From Halomonas caseinilytica (GTDB taxonomy: Bacteria > Pseudomonadota > Gammaproteobacteria > Pseudomonadales > Halomonadaceae): a DNA stretch of 64,000 nucleotides. The notes under the pieces were generated by a model. The model was not told the DNA's origin. It saw only the letters and a program-made list of their open reading frames with translations, and searched no databases. Positions 30,190 through 41,138 of the stretch are shown here, in pieces (the stretch's first letter is position 1; every line of letters begins with the position of its first letter). A program made the position numbers and the translations under genes. Where the stretch lies: positions 1 through 64,000 of the forward strand of contig NZ_BDEP01000019.1 of the NCBI RefSeq assembly GCF_001662305.1. The letters are read 5' to 3'.

Positions 30190-30227
30190 GCATGCCCCTT
30201 GCCCTTTGGTAGGGAAAGGGGTATGCT
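30190..30227 (+). promoter_or_regulatory. alpha operon promoter embedded in a long inverted repeat
   Basis: TTGCCC (30199-30204) and TATGCT (30222-30227) have 17-base spacing, upstream of rpsM. The same bases form an inverted repeat: GCAT-G-CCCCTT-G-CCC (30190-30204) pairs with GGG-A-AAGGGG-T-ATGC (30212-30226) around TTTGGTA. It has 13 Watson-Crick pairs, one wobble and one mismatch. It could act as an operator, or as a weak terminator of the spc transcript. Confidence 0.6.
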
Positions 30228-30257
30228 GTTGCGCCTTTTGTAGATGATCAAACGAGC

Positions 30258-30366
30258 AAGCCGCTCAGAAAATACCGAGTGAATCGGTGAGCGGCGCGAA
30301 GCGCAGCACTGCGGTTCGCCCCGTCAAGCCGTTCAAGCGGTTTTTCGTAAACTTCGGAGTAAGCTG
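30258..30366 (+). promoter_or_regulatory. rpsM leader, candidate S4-binding (alpha operon) RNA
   Basis: GCCGCTC (30260-30266) pairs with GAGCGGC (30289-30295). They enclose a 7-base bulge and an inner hairpin ACCGA/TCGGT (30274-30278 with 30284-30288). In E. coli the roughly 110-base leader before rpsM folds into a pseudoknot bound by S4. Position and length agree, but I have not established a pseudoknot. Confidence 0.45.
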
Positions 30367-30723
30367 ATGGCCCGTATAGCAGGCGTCAATATCCCGGACA
30401 ACAAGCATGCGGCGATCTCGCTGACCTATATCTTCGGGATTGGCCGTACACGCGCTCAGGAAATCTGTGTCGCGGCCGGCATTGCACCGACCACCAAGGT
30501 TCAGGACCTGTCCTCTGAGGAAGTGGACACCCTGCGTACCGAGGTCGGCAAGTATACCGTTGAAGGCGATCTTCGTCGTGATGTGACGCTGAACATCAAG
30601 CGTCTCATGGACCTGGGTTGCTATCGTGGTCTGCGTCATCGTCGTGGTCTTCCGCTGAACGGTCAGCGTACCAAGACCAATGCGCGTACCCGCAAGGGCC
30701 CGCGCAAGCCGATCCGCAAATAA
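30367..30723 (+). CDS. rpsM: 30S ribosomal protein S13
   Basis: 118 aa. Head protein contacting P-site tRNA through its C-terminal tail. [33 protein letters not shown] and [20 protein letters not shown] are canonical. First alpha operon gene. Confidence 0.97.
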   Translation: MARIAGVNIPDNKHAAISLTYIFGIGRTRAQEICVAAGIAPTTKVQDLSSEEVDTLRTEVGKYTVEGDLRRDVTLNIKRLMDLGCYRGLRHRRGLPLNGQRTKTNARTRKGPRKPIRK

Positions 30724-30762
30724 CACGCACGTTCTGGCGTAACGACAGGAATAGACATCAAC

Positions 30763-31149
30763 ATGGCTAACCCGCGTAGCAACCGTAAAAAGGTTAAAAA
30801 GCAGGTAGTGGATGCGGTCGCGCATATCCACGCCTCTTTTAACAACACGATCATTACGATCACAGACCGCCAGGGCAATGCGCTCTCTTGGGCGACTGCC
30901 GGTGGTTCGGGTTTTCGTGGTTCTCGCAAGAGCACCCCGTTCGCTGCTCAAGTGGCAAGTGAACGTGCAGCGACCGCTGCAGCCGAGTATGGTGTGAAAA
31001 ACGTCGACGTGCTGGTCAAAGGCCCCGGTCCGGGTCGTGAATCCGCCGTGCGTGCACTCAATGCCGCCGGCTTCCGCGTGCAAAGCATCACCGACGCGAC
31101 GCCCATTCCCCACAATGGCTGCCGTCCGCCGAAGAAACGCCGCGTTTAA
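30763..31149 (+). CDS. rpsK: 30S ribosomal protein S11
   Basis: 128 aa. Platform protein near the Shine-Dalgarno helix. [20 protein letters not shown] and [20 protein letters not shown] are conserved, and it ends [11 protein letters not shown]. Confidence 0.97.
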   Translation: MANPRSNRKKVKKQVVDAVAHIHASFNNTIITITDRQGNALSWATAGGSGFRGSRKSTPFAAQVASERAATAAAEYGVKNVDVLVKGPGPGRESAVRALNAAGFRVQSITDATPIPHNGCRPPKKRRV

Positions 31150-31161
31150 GGAGACAGATTC

Positions 31162-31782
31162 ATGGCTCGTTACATTGGACCGAAGTGCAAACTGTCTCGT
31201 CGTGAAGGCACCGACCTCTTTCTGAAGAGCGGTGTCACTCCCTTCGAGAAGAAGTGCAAATCCGAGCAGATCCCGGGTGTGCACGGCCAGCGTCGTCAGC
31301 GTATTTCCGACTACGGCTTGCAGCTTCGCGAGAAGCAGAAAGTACGTCGCATGTACGGCGTGCTCGAGAAGCAGTTCCGCAACTACTACAAGGAAGCGGC
31401 CCGTCTGAAGGGCGCGACTGGTGAGCTGTTGCTGCAACTGCTCGAATCCCGACTGGACAACGTCGTCTACCGCATGGGCTTCGGCTCCACGCGTTCCGAG
31501 GCGCGTCAGCTGGTCAGCCACAAGGCGATCGCCGTCAATGGCAAGACCGTCAACGTGGCGTCTTACCAGGTCAAGCCGGGGGACGTGGTCTCCGTTCGCG
31601 AGAAGGCCAAGAACCAGGCCCGCATCCAGAATGCCCTGGGCATCGCCGCCAACCGTGGTGACGTGGCCTGGGTCGAGACCGATGCCAAGAAGATGGAAGG
31701 CACTTTCAAGGCTCTGCCTGAACGCGGTGACCTGTCTGCCGACATCAACGAAAACCTGATCGTCGAGCTGTACTCGAAATAA
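31162..31782 (+). CDS. rpsD: 30S ribosomal protein S4
   Basis: 206 aa. Primary 16S binder, mRNA helicase component and, in E. coli, repressor of the alpha operon. The S4 domain has [20 protein letters not shown] and [20 protein letters not shown]. 80 bases separate it from rpoA. Confidence 0.97.
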   Translation: MARYIGPKCKLSRREGTDLFLKSGVTPFEKKCKSEQIPGVHGQRRQRISDYGLQLREKQKVRRMYGVLEKQFRNYYKEAARLKGATGELLLQLLESRLDNVVYRMGFGSTRSEARQLVSHKAIAVNGKTVNVASYQVKPGDVVSVREKAKNQARIQNALGIAANRGDVAWVETDAKKMEGTFKALPERGDLSADINENLIVELYSK

Positions 31783-31862
31783 GCGGCCGGGCCGCGCCGC
31801 TTCCCGATGGGGAAGCGGCCCTCAGAACCGAGTATCCGTTTGGCAGCCTGAAAGGTGTTCAT

Positions 31863-32861
31863 ATGCAGCGTTCAGTGACAGAGTTTCTCCGTCCTCGCGA
31901 TATCAAGGTCGAAGAGATCAGCGCACATCACGCGAAGATCGTGCTCGAACCCTTCGAGCGTGGTTTCGGCCACACGCTGGGGAATGCACTGCGTCGCATC
32001 CTGCTCTCGTCCATGCCCGGCTGTGCCGTGGTGGAAGCCGAGATTGCCGGTGTCGACCATGAGTACAGCGCGATTGAGGGTGTCCAGGAAGATGTCATCG
32101 AGATCCTCCTGAACCTCAAGGACGTGGCGATCAAGATGCATAGCCGCGACGAGGCAGTGCTCTCGCTGAACAAGCAGGGCCCGGCCGTCGTGACAGCGGG
32201 TGACATCGCCCTCGACCATGATGTCGAGGTCGTCAATCCCGAGCATGTCATCGCCCACGTCAACGAGGGAGCCGAGCTGAAGATGCAGCTCAAGATCGCG
32301 CGTGGCCGTGGCTACGAGCCGGCCGACGTGCGTGGCGACGCCGACGATGAGTCTCGCGCCATCGGCCGCCTGCAGCTGGATGCGACCTTCAGCCCCGTCC
32401 GTCGGGTTTCCTACTCCGTCGAAGCGGCGCGTGTCGAACAGCGCACCGACCTCGACAAGCTGATCATCGATCTGGAAACCGACGGTACCCTGGATCCGGA
32501 AGAGGCGATCCGTCGCAGCGCTACCATCCTGCAAGAGCAGCTGGCCGCGTTCGTCGACCTGGAAGCCGACAAGGAACAGGAAGTCGAGGAGGAAGAGGAT
32601 CACATCGATCCGATCCTGCTGCGCCCCGTGGACGATCTCGAGTTGACCGTTCGCAGCGCCAACTGTCTGAAAGCCGAGAATATCTATTACATCGGGGACC
32701 TGATCCAGCGCACCGAGGTGGAGCTGCTGAAGACCCCGAACCTCGGCAAGAAGTCGTTGAACGAGATCAAGGACGTGTTGGCCGCCCGCGGTCTGTCCCT
32801 CGGCATGCGGCTGGAGAACTGGCCGCCCGCTAGCCTGAAGGACGACAAGGCCTCCGCGTGA
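31863..32861 (+). CDS. rpoA: DNA-directed RNA polymerase subunit alpha
   Basis: 332 aa. The N-terminal domain dimerises and nucleates core assembly ([20 protein letters not shown]). An acidic linker ([14 protein letters not shown]) leads to the C-terminal domain that contacts UP elements and activators ([35 protein letters not shown]). Confidence 0.97.
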   Translation: MQRSVTEFLRPRDIKVEEISAHHAKIVLEPFERGFGHTLGNALRRILLSSMPGCAVVEAEIAGVDHEYSAIEGVQEDVIEILLNLKDVAIKMHSRDEAVLSLNKQGPAVVTAGDIALDHDVEVVNPEHVIAHVNEGAELKMQLKIARGRGYEPADVRGDADDESRAIGRLQLDATFSPVRRVSYSVEAARVEQRTDLDKLIIDLETDGTLDPEEAIRRSATILQEQLAAFVDLEADKEQEVEEEEDHIDPILLRPVDDLELTVRSANCLKAENIYYIGDLIQRTEVELLKTPNLGKKSLNEIKDVLAARGLSLGMRLENWPPASLKDDKASA

Positions 32862-32900
32862 GCGTCGACTCGAGTCCCAGTTTGGTAAGGAATCACAACC

Positions 32901-33284
32901 ATGCGTCATCGTAAGAGTGGTCGTCACCTGAATCGTACCAGCTCACATCGTCAGGCCATGTTCAAGAACATGTGCGTGTCGCTGGTCGAGCACGAAGTGA
33001 TCAAGACAACCCTGCCCAAGGCCAAGGAACTGCGTCGTCATATCGAGCCGCTGATTACTCTGGCCAAGCAGGACAGCGTCGCCAACCGGCGCCTGGCCTT
33101 CAGCCGTACCCGTTCCAAGGAAACGGTCGGCAAGCTCTTCAACGAGCTGGGTCCGCGTTATGCCGAGCGTCCGGGCGGTTACGTCCGTGTGCTGAAGTGC
33201 GGTTACCGCACCGGCGACAACGCCCCCATGGCCTACGTCGAATTGGTCGACCGTCCGGTCGTCGAGGAAGCCGCCGAGGACTGA
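32901..33284 (+). CDS. rplQ: 50S ribosomal protein L17
   Basis: 127 aa. [32 protein letters not shown] and [20 protein letters not shown] are canonical. Last gene of the ribosomal superlocus, followed by a strong terminator. Confidence 0.97.
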   Translation: MRHRKSGRHLNRTSSHRQAMFKNMCVSLVEHEVIKTTLPKAKELRRHIEPLITLAKQDSVANRRLAFSRTRSKETVGKLFNELGPRYAERPGGYVRVLKCGYRTGDNAPMAYVELVDRPVVEEAAED

Positions 33285-33315
33285 TCCTCGCGTCGCGCGA
33301 CTCAAGGCCGATACG

Positions 33316-33346
33316 AAAACCGGCTCCCGTAGGGAGCCGGTTTTTT
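33316..33346 (+). terminator. alpha operon terminator
   Basis: AAAACCGGCTCCC (33316-33328) pairs perfectly with 33332-33344 around GTA, and six T residues run from 33341 to 33346. It closes the ribosomal locus. The next 170 bases up to the uvrA stop hold no recognisable gene. Confidence 0.95.
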
Positions 33347-33518
33347 ATGCCCGGTGGCGCCGGAAGCGGGAGGGCGAAGAGCGTCGCTACGCGCCTAAGG
33401 AAGAACGCGACTGACGACGCTGGAAGAAGGGAGAACCGCACTTGGCGCCTTTAAGAGGGAAGAAAGCCCGTGACGCCGCAGTGTCTGGACTTACGCCTCT
33501 TCTTCCTGCTTTCTTCTT

Positions 33519-36380
<2,862 letters not shown>

Positions 36381-36411
36381 TCCCACCTCTGCGAGACGCG
36401 GCAAAAGCTCG

Positions 36412-36441
36412 ATTATACGTGGCCGCTCGTGGCCCCGGCAA
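36412..36441 (-). promoter_or_regulatory. uvrA promoter
   Basis: On the - strand TTGCCG (36436-36441) and a consensus TATAAT (36412-36417) are spaced 18 bases, with initiation expected about 25 bases before the uvrA start. No CTGT-N8-ACAG LexA box is visible around it. Confidence 0.65.
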
Positions 36442-36538
36442 AGCCCCGGCGCGCTTCGGCTTTCCCCGGGTGGTGACGAACCGCTAGAATATGCGGTCCA
36501 TTCAAGGGCGCCAGCCCGTTTACGGAAACGCGATTCCT

Positions 36539-37933
36539 ATGCGAAAGGTCTCTGGACTGCTGTTGGCTTCCGAGCGTCGTGCCATCGCCGGCCTGGCCGG
36601 GCTCTACGCCTCGAGGATGCTGGGGTTGTTCATGGTGTTGCCGGTGCTGGCTCTGCACGCCGAGGATCTGAGCGGAGCAACGCCGCTGCTGGTCGGCCTG
36701 GCACTGGGCATCTATGGCCTGACCCAGGCTGCCCTGCAGATCCCGTTCGGGCTGGTCTCGGATCGCATCGGCCGCAAGCCGGTCATCGCCTGCGGTCTCT
36801 TGCTGTTCATGGTCGGCAGCGTGGTGGCGGCTCAGGCCGACAGCATCGGCGGCATCATCATCGGTCGCTGTCTGCAAGGCAGCGGTGCCGTGGCAGCGGC
36901 GATCATGGCCCTGCTCGCCGACCAGACCCGTGAACAGGTGCGTACCGCGGCCATGGCCACCATCGGGCTGTCGATCGGTGTGGCCTTCGCCGTGGCCATG
37001 GTACTGGGGCCGCTGGTGGCAACCCGATTCGGGCTGCCGGGCATCTTCTGGTTCACCGCTGGACTCTCGGCAGTGGGACTGGCCGTACTGTGGAAGCTGG
37101 TGCCACCGGCACCTCGACGTAGCCGCCATCGCGACGTGGGGCTGGACCGCGGCCAGCTTTCCAGCATCCTGGGGCGAATCGACTTGTGGCGCATGGATGC
37201 CTCGATCTTTTCGCTGCACCTCATCCTGATGGCGATCTTCGTTGCCGTGCCGTTCCGCCTGGTCGATGCCGGGATCGAAAGTGCGCAGCATGGCTGGGTG
37301 TACCTCGGCATCATGGCGGTGGCCTTCGTTGCCATGGTGCCGCTGGTGATCGTGGCCGAGAAACGTCGCCGGATGAAGACCATGTGCCTGGGGGCCATCG
37401 TCGCGATCACCCTGAGCCTGATCGGCCTGGCCGGATTCGCCGAGGGATTGCGTGGACTGATGGTATGGTTGTTGGTCTTCTTCACGGCGTTCAATCTGCT
37501 CGAGGCGACCTTGCCGTCGATGCTCAGCAAGCTGGCCCCGGCCGGTGCCAAGGGCACGGCCATGGGACTCTATTCCACCAGCCAGTTTCTGGGCGCCTTC
37601 CTCGGTGGTGTGCTGGGGGGCTGGTTGTCTCAGCAGTGGGGGCTTTCCGCAGTATTTGCGGGATGTGCCATGCTGGGAGGGGGCTGGCTGATGCTGATGA
37701 TCGGCATGACACCGCCACGCCATCTCTCCAGCGAGGTGGTGGCGCTGGATGAACGGCATCGTGACGATGCCCTGGACACCCTGATGGCGAAGTTCGCCGA
37801 TGTAGCCGGGGTCGAGGACGTGCTGGTGGTCCCCGAGGAGCGGCTGGCCTACCTCAAGGTCGACCGTCAACGCCTCGACGAGAAGGCGTTGGCGGAGCTG
37901 GTCGCCAAGGGCGGGAAGCAGGACGGTGCTTGA
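36539..37933 (+). CDS. yajR: MFS transporter, YajR type with C-terminal ferredoxin-like (YAM) domain
   Basis: 464 aa. Twelve-TM drug:proton antiporter-type MFS protein closely resembling E. coli YajR as recalled: [17 protein letters not shown], the motif A loop [32 protein letters not shown] and [15 protein letters not shown]. The last roughly 65 residues ([20 protein letters not shown], then LAYLKVD) form the cytosolic YAM domain. The substrate is unknown. The start is ATG 36539; an upstream ATG at 36491 lies against a -10-like TAGAAT and is unlikely to be used. Placement between uvrA and ssb matches Pseudomonas. Confidence 0.88.
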   Translation: MRKVSGLLLASERRAIAGLAGLYASRMLGLFMVLPVLALHAEDLSGATPLLVGLALGIYGLTQAALQIPFGLVSDRIGRKPVIACGLLLFMVGSVVAAQADSIGGIIIGRCLQGSGAVAAAIMALLADQTREQVRTAAMATIGLSIGVAFAVAMVLGPLVATRFGLPGIFWFTAGLSAVGLAVLWKLVPPAPRRSRHRDVGLDRGQLSSILGRIDLWRMDASIFSLHLILMAIFVAVPFRLVDAGIESAQHGWVYLGIMAVAFVAMVPLVIVAEKRRRMKTMCLGAIVAITLSLIGLAGFAEGLRGLMVWLLVFFTAFNLLEATLPSMLSKLAPAGAKGTAMGLYSTSQFLGAFLGGVLGGWLSQQWGLSAVFAGCAMLGGGWLMLMIGMTPPRHLSSEVVALDERHRDDALDTLMAKFADVAGVEDVLVVPEERLAYLKVDRQRLDEKALAELVAKGGKQDGA

Positions 37934-37966
37934 ACCCACCGGGTCGTGAGACCCTGACATGATGGC

Positions 37967-37986
37967 GGCGCCGGTGCGCCGGCGCC
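37967..37986 (+). repeat. Perfect hairpin ahead of ssb
   Basis: GGCGCCGG (37967-37974) pairs with CCGGCGCC (37979-37986) around TGCG. It lies between yajR and ssb with no T-run, so it may be an mRNA-stabilising or weak termination structure. Confidence 0.5.
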
Positions 37987-38027
37987 AAGGAATCCGCAGC
38001 ACTACGTATTCGATTAAGGAGTCAACC

Positions 38028-38636
38028 ATGGCCCGTGGCGTCAACAAGGTCATACTCATCGGCAACCTCGGGCAAGACCCGGAAGTGCGCTTCACGCCCT
38101 CCGGTACCGCGGTGGCCAACCTCAACCTGGCAACCACCGATACCTGGACCGACCGTCAGAGCGGTCAGCGCCAGGAGCGCACCGAGTGGCACCGGGTGGT
38201 GATGTTCAACAAGCTGGCCGAGATTTCCCAGCAGTACCTGCGCAAGGGCTCCAAGGTGTACATCGAGGGGCGCCTGCAGACCCGCAAGTGGCAGGACCAG
38301 AACGGCCAGGATCGCTACAGCACCGAGATCGTCGCCAACGACATGCAGATGCTCGACTCGCGCGGTGGCGACATGGGCGGTGCCCCGCAGGGGGGCTTCG
38401 GTGGTGGCCAGCCCCAGCAGCAACAGCAGGGTGGTTTCGGTGGCCAGCCTCAACCGGGAGGCTTCGGCGGCCAGCCGCAGCAGGGTGGCGGCTATGGCGG
38501 TGGTCAGCCGCAGCAGCGTCCCCAGCCGCAACCGGCCCCTGCGCCGGCCCCCGCTCAGGGCGGCCAGCAGGGTGGCAACTACGGTGCCCCCGATCCGGGC
38601 AGCTTCGACGACTTCGACGACGAAATCCCGTTCTGA
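38028..38636 (+). CDS. ssb: Single-stranded DNA-binding protein
   Basis: 202 aa. Tetrameric OB-fold protein covering ssDNA. The OB domain spans about residues 1-112 ([34 protein letters not shown]). A long Gln/Gly/Pro-rich linker (about 115-188) follows, and the acidic tip is DFDDEIPF, which recruits repair and replication partners. ATG 38028 has AAGGAG at 38016-38021. Confidence 0.97.
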   Translation: MARGVNKVILIGNLGQDPEVRFTPSGTAVANLNLATTDTWTDRQSGQRQERTEWHRVVMFNKLAEISQQYLRKGSKVYIEGRLQTRKWQDQNGQDRYSTEIVANDMQMLDSRGGDMGGAPQGGFGGGQPQQQQQGGFGGQPQPGGFGGQPQQGGGYGGGQPQQRPQPQPAPAPAPAQGGQQGGNYGAPDPGSFDDFDDEIPF

Positions 38637-38656
38637 GTCGTTCGCCAGGTCTTGTG

Positions 38657-38683
38657 AAACGCCCCGCGGTGACGGGGTGTTTT
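38657..38683 (+). terminator. ssb terminator
   Basis: AAACGCCCCG (38657-38666) pairs with CGGGGTGTTT (38673-38682), with one G-T pair and loop CGGTGA, and the T-run ends at 38683. It separates ssb from the convergent acetyltransferase gene. Confidence 0.8.
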
Positions 38684-38731
38684 ACTGTCTGGGGGATCTT
38701 TTCGCTCTCTCATCCAACCCGTCGGCGTCAC

Positions 38732-39811
38732 TCAAGTCTCGGCAAGGCGTTCGAGCAGTGGCCGCCAGTCGGGACTGACGGCCAGGCCGAAGGCCTCACG
38801 CAGGGCGCGCTCCAGGCCATCGGCATCCAGCAGGGTGCGCGTCTGCTGACCCTCGATCGTGCGCACGGTGAGCCGGCGATCCGCCAGGCTGTAGCGTGCC
38901 TCCGGGGTGCTGAGCGCCACCGTCAGGTGATGTCGGAAATGCGACTCGGGGTAAGTGGCGGTGTACCAGTTGGGCAGCTCATAATCGATGTCGAGCTGCG
39001 GTGTCGGTGACAGCTCGTAGAGCGCGTGCCAGCGGTCATCGATCCGCACCTGCAGCCGCCAGCCATCGCCGAAGGGCATGACCCGGTAAAGGCCATGAGG
39101 CGTCGGCTGCGGCGCACTGGAGGTCATGTCGAGCGGTGTCGTGGGCATGTTGCCGCCAAAGCCGACGTCGACCAGCCAGGGGGTACCATCCAGCCAGACA
39201 CGTAGCGCCATATGGGTCGGTAGCCCGGGGGCGCTGCCTGCCGGTGCTTGCCAGAGCACGCGCGCGATCAGGCCGTCGACCTTGAAGCCGAGCGCCTCCA
39301 GAGCGCGCTTGAACAGTTTGTTGTGCTCGAAGCAGTAGCCGCCGCGCCGGCCGTCGATCAGCTTGGCATCGAGATGCTCGGGCGTCAGGTCGATGGTCTT
39401 GCCGAGCAGGACATCGAGATTCTCGAAGGCGATGGCGGCCGGATGGTGTTCCTGTAGTGCCGCGAGCGTTCGGAAACTTGCCTCCCTGGGCCCCCGGTAG
39501 CCGATTCGCGTGCAGTAGGCATCCAGATCGATGCTGGGAGCAGGGGCGCCATCGAGGGCCGAGACGGCGCGGGAGACGGCGAGCGGCGCGGGGGCTTCGA
39601 TGAGCGCGGTGCGTGCGTCGAGTCGTTCTCGGGCGCGGTGGCGTTCGGCGGGCGATGTATCAGGTGCGTAGAGGCCGAGCTCGAATTCGGTACCGTCGCA
39701 AGGCGAGGTCGATGCCATGGCACTTGCCGCGATGCCGAGTTCGGCCAGTTCGTCGCGCAGTGCCTCCAGAGTCTGGGGCGCATAGCCCAGCAGCAGGATA
39801 CGTTGCGTCAT
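38732..39811 (-). CDS. Arylamine N-acetyltransferase with an extra N-terminal alpha/beta domain
   Basis: 359 aa; typical NATs are about 270-280 aa. The NAT domain starts near residue 92 (SIDLDAYCTRIGYRGPREAS) and keeps the Cys-His-Asp triad: Cys in GRRGGYCFEHN, His in LPTHMALRV and Asp in WLVDVGFGG. NATs transfer acetyl from acetyl-CoA to aromatic amines and hydrazines. Residues 1-90 form a separate alternating beta/alpha unit (RILLLGY, then LEALRDELAELG, FELGLYAPD, TALIEAPAPLAVSRAVSAL) resembling a receiver or flavodoxin-like fold. ATG 39811 has GGAGG seven bases upstream, and no start codon sits at the NAT boundary, so the fusion appears real. The stop of a 28-residue ORF overlaps this start. 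A SoxR promoter lies upstream. Confidence 0.88.
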   Translation of the reverse strand: MTQRILLLGYAPQTLEALRDELAELGIAASAMASTSPCDGTEFELGLYAPDTSPAERHRARERLDARTALIEAPAPLAVSRAVSALDGAPAPSIDLDAYCTRIGYRGPREASFRTLAALQEHHPAAIAFENLDVLLGKTIDLTPEHLDAKLIDGRRGGYCFEHNKLFKRALEALGFKVDGLIARVLWQAPAGSAPGLPTHMALRVWLDGTPWLVDVGFGGNMPTTPLDMTSSAPQPTPHGLYRVMPFGDGWRLQVRIDDRWHALYELSPTPQLDIDYELPNWYTATYPESHFRHHLTVALSTPEARYSLADRRLTVRTIEGQQTRTLLDADGLERALREAFGLAVSPDWRPLLERLAET

Positions 39812-39894
39812 GCCACGACCTCCGTATCGTGCGGGGTGCAGCGCGCCTCGCGCAGCGTTCGCCCCCACCAGACGAGCTTGAGCGGCTGTGACAT
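39808..39894 (-). CDS. 28-residue ORF translationally coupled to the acetyltransferase
   Basis: 28 aa, beginning MSQPLKLVWWGRTLRE and continuing with one Cys (residue 19) and one His (residue 22). It has its own Shine-Dalgarno AAGGAG (39904-39909 on the - strand) nine bases before ATG 39894. Its TGA overlaps the acetyltransferase ATG (GCATGA). It is the first possible gene downstream of the SoxR promoter. It may be a leader peptide for coupled translation or a functional micro-protein; I recognise no homolog. Confidence 0.55.
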   Translation of the reverse strand: MSQPLKLVWWGRTLREARCTPHDTEVVA

Positions 39895-39935
39895 CTGGCG
39901 TGTCTCCTTGGTCATTGGTTGTGAGGACACGTCAG

Positions 39936-39966
39936 TTTATAGGGCCTCAAGTATAGTTGAGGTCAA
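39936..39966 (-). promoter_or_regulatory. SoxR-dependent promoter with SoxR box
   Basis: On the - strand TTGACC (-35, 39961-39966) and TATAAA (-10, 39936-39941) are separated by exactly 19 bases, the overlong spacer typical of MerR-family promoters. Between and overlapping them is CCTCAACTATACTTGAGG (39945-39962), which matches the known SoxR box CCTCAAGTTAACTTGAGG except in the centre. The outer six bases of each arm are perfect. It faces the 28-residue ORF and the acetyltransferase. Confidence 0.88.
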
Positions 39967-40115
39967 GGCCAGGTTCTGGCGTCGACCAGTACCTTGAAAC
40001 CGCCCCGGAGCATGCGCTGGGCATCGGAGGGCAATGTGGCGAAATCGATGTCTGCCATGGCCTTGGCATTGACGGCGTCACGCGAGCGCTCGGCAAATCG
40101 ACAATGAAGGGTCAC
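39963..40115 (-). CDS. Doubtful 50-codon ORF upstream of the SoxR promoter
   Basis: An open frame from GTG 40115 gives 50 residues with protein-like composition and GC-rich third positions (AVNAKAMADIDFATLPSDAQ, then RMLRGGFKVLVDARTW). No Shine-Dalgarno sequence precedes it, and its stop overlaps the -35 of the SoxR promoter. It could be a small gene or the tail of a decayed one. The rest of 39967-40244 shows no other gene; a -10-like TAAAAT at 40156-40161 could serve the next + strand gene. Confidence 0.22.
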   Translation of the reverse strand: MTLHCRFAERSRDAVNAKAMADIDFATLPSDAQRMLRGGFKVLVDARTWP

Positions 40116-40244
40116 TGTCGTCGAGGTAGTAGCCGCGCATGCCTGGCAGTTCGTGTAAAATGCGGGGCCTTGGATCGCCAATGCGCTGATCGCCAGGGCG
40201 CGTGGCGCGACGTGGGTCGCCCCATGACCGAGTAAGGAGCCGCC

Positions 40245-41138
40245 GTGAAGCTGCTGATACTGGATGCCGGTCACTGTCTGAGCCTGGCGCTGGCCCGGGA
40301 GAGTAACCGGCGTAGCGATGTCGAACTGGTCATTGAGCCCGGGTTGGAACTGTCGCTCGAGCGCCTCGATGAGGTCGTTCCCGATGCGCTGATCATTCCG
40401 CCGCTGTCTCATCCGATCAATGCCGACCCGGCCTCGGTGACGGCACATGCCGAAGCGGTGGAAGCCTGCATGCGGGCTTGCCGCGAACGCGACGTCCCGT
40501 TGGTCTGGTGTGTCTCCGACCAGCTCTATGAAGAGGGGCTCGAGGGGCCCATCGACGAGCACGTGATCCCCGAGCCGCGAGATGACGGCCTGAGGCGCCT
40601 GGTGCGCACGGGAGATCGTATTCGCGCCGAACTGCCTCGCCACCTGATCGTGCGACTCGGGCCACTCTTTGCCCTGGAAGGCAGTCATGCCTGGCTCGGC
40701 GAATTGCTCGATAGCCTGATGGAAGGCGATGAGCTGCGTGCCGCGTCAGATGTGATCTTCTGCCCGACGTCCTCCGATGGCGTGGCCATGGCGCTGATCG
40801 GCATGTTGCAGCAACAGCATTGCGGCGCCGATGCCTGGGGCAGCTATCACCTGGCCGGGACGGAGCCGGTCAGTGCCTATACCTTCATCTCGATGGTTCG
40901 CACCCAACTGGCTACCCGTCTCGAAGGGCGGGGCGAGTCGGTCGAGCTGGGCAACGTCAAGGCGCTGAACCATCACCACGATCAGCCACTGCGCCGGGTA
41001 CTCAACTGCCGTCGTGTGCTGGAGGCCTTCGGCGTGCACCAGAAGCCCTGGCGGCTCGAGGTAGGCCGAATGCTGGACCTCTGGTGCCTGGCGCGGGACG
41101 AGGATGGCGACACGAAAGAGGAGCCCGGGAAGGCATGA
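40245..41138 (+). CDS. RmlD-like (dTDP-4-dehydrorhamnose reductase family) protein with degenerate active site
   Basis: 297 aa. Overall layout resembles RmlD-type short-chain dehydrogenases: beta-alpha start KLLILDAGHCLSLAL, LIIPPLSHPINADPASV in place of the usual VVN..A.T.VD block, a middle IVRLGPLFA, and YHLAGTEPVSAYTFISMV near the C-terminus. The glycine-rich NAD loop and the YxxxK catalytic pair are not intact, so an enzymatic reductase role is doubtful. It is coupled to plsC by an ATGA overlap, which points to a membrane-lipid or envelope context. Function unknown. Confidence 0.7.
   Translation: MKLLILDAGHCLSLALARESNRRSDVELVIEPGLELSLERLDEVVPDALIIPPLSHPINADPASVTAHAEAVEACMRACRERDVPLVWCVSDQLYEEGLEGPIDEHVIPEPRDDGLRRLVRTGDRIRAELPRHLIVRLGPLFALEGSHAWLGELLDSLMEGDELRAASDVIFCPTSSDGVAMALIGMLQQQHCGADAWGSYHLAGTEPVSAYTFISMVRTQLATRLEGRGESVELGNVKALNHHHDQPLRRVLNCRRVLEAFGVHQKPWRLEVGRMLDLWCLARDEDGDTKEEPGKA

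Noticed and set aside
33347..33518. Possible small gene between rplQ and uvrA
   Set aside because: Frames here are short, Arg/Ser-rich and lack ribosome-binding sites; nothing supports coding.
36491..36538. Upstream ATG extending YajR by 16 residues
   Set aside because: It directly follows a -10-like TAGAAT, has no Shine-Dalgarno sequence, and the added residues do not belong to the MFS family.
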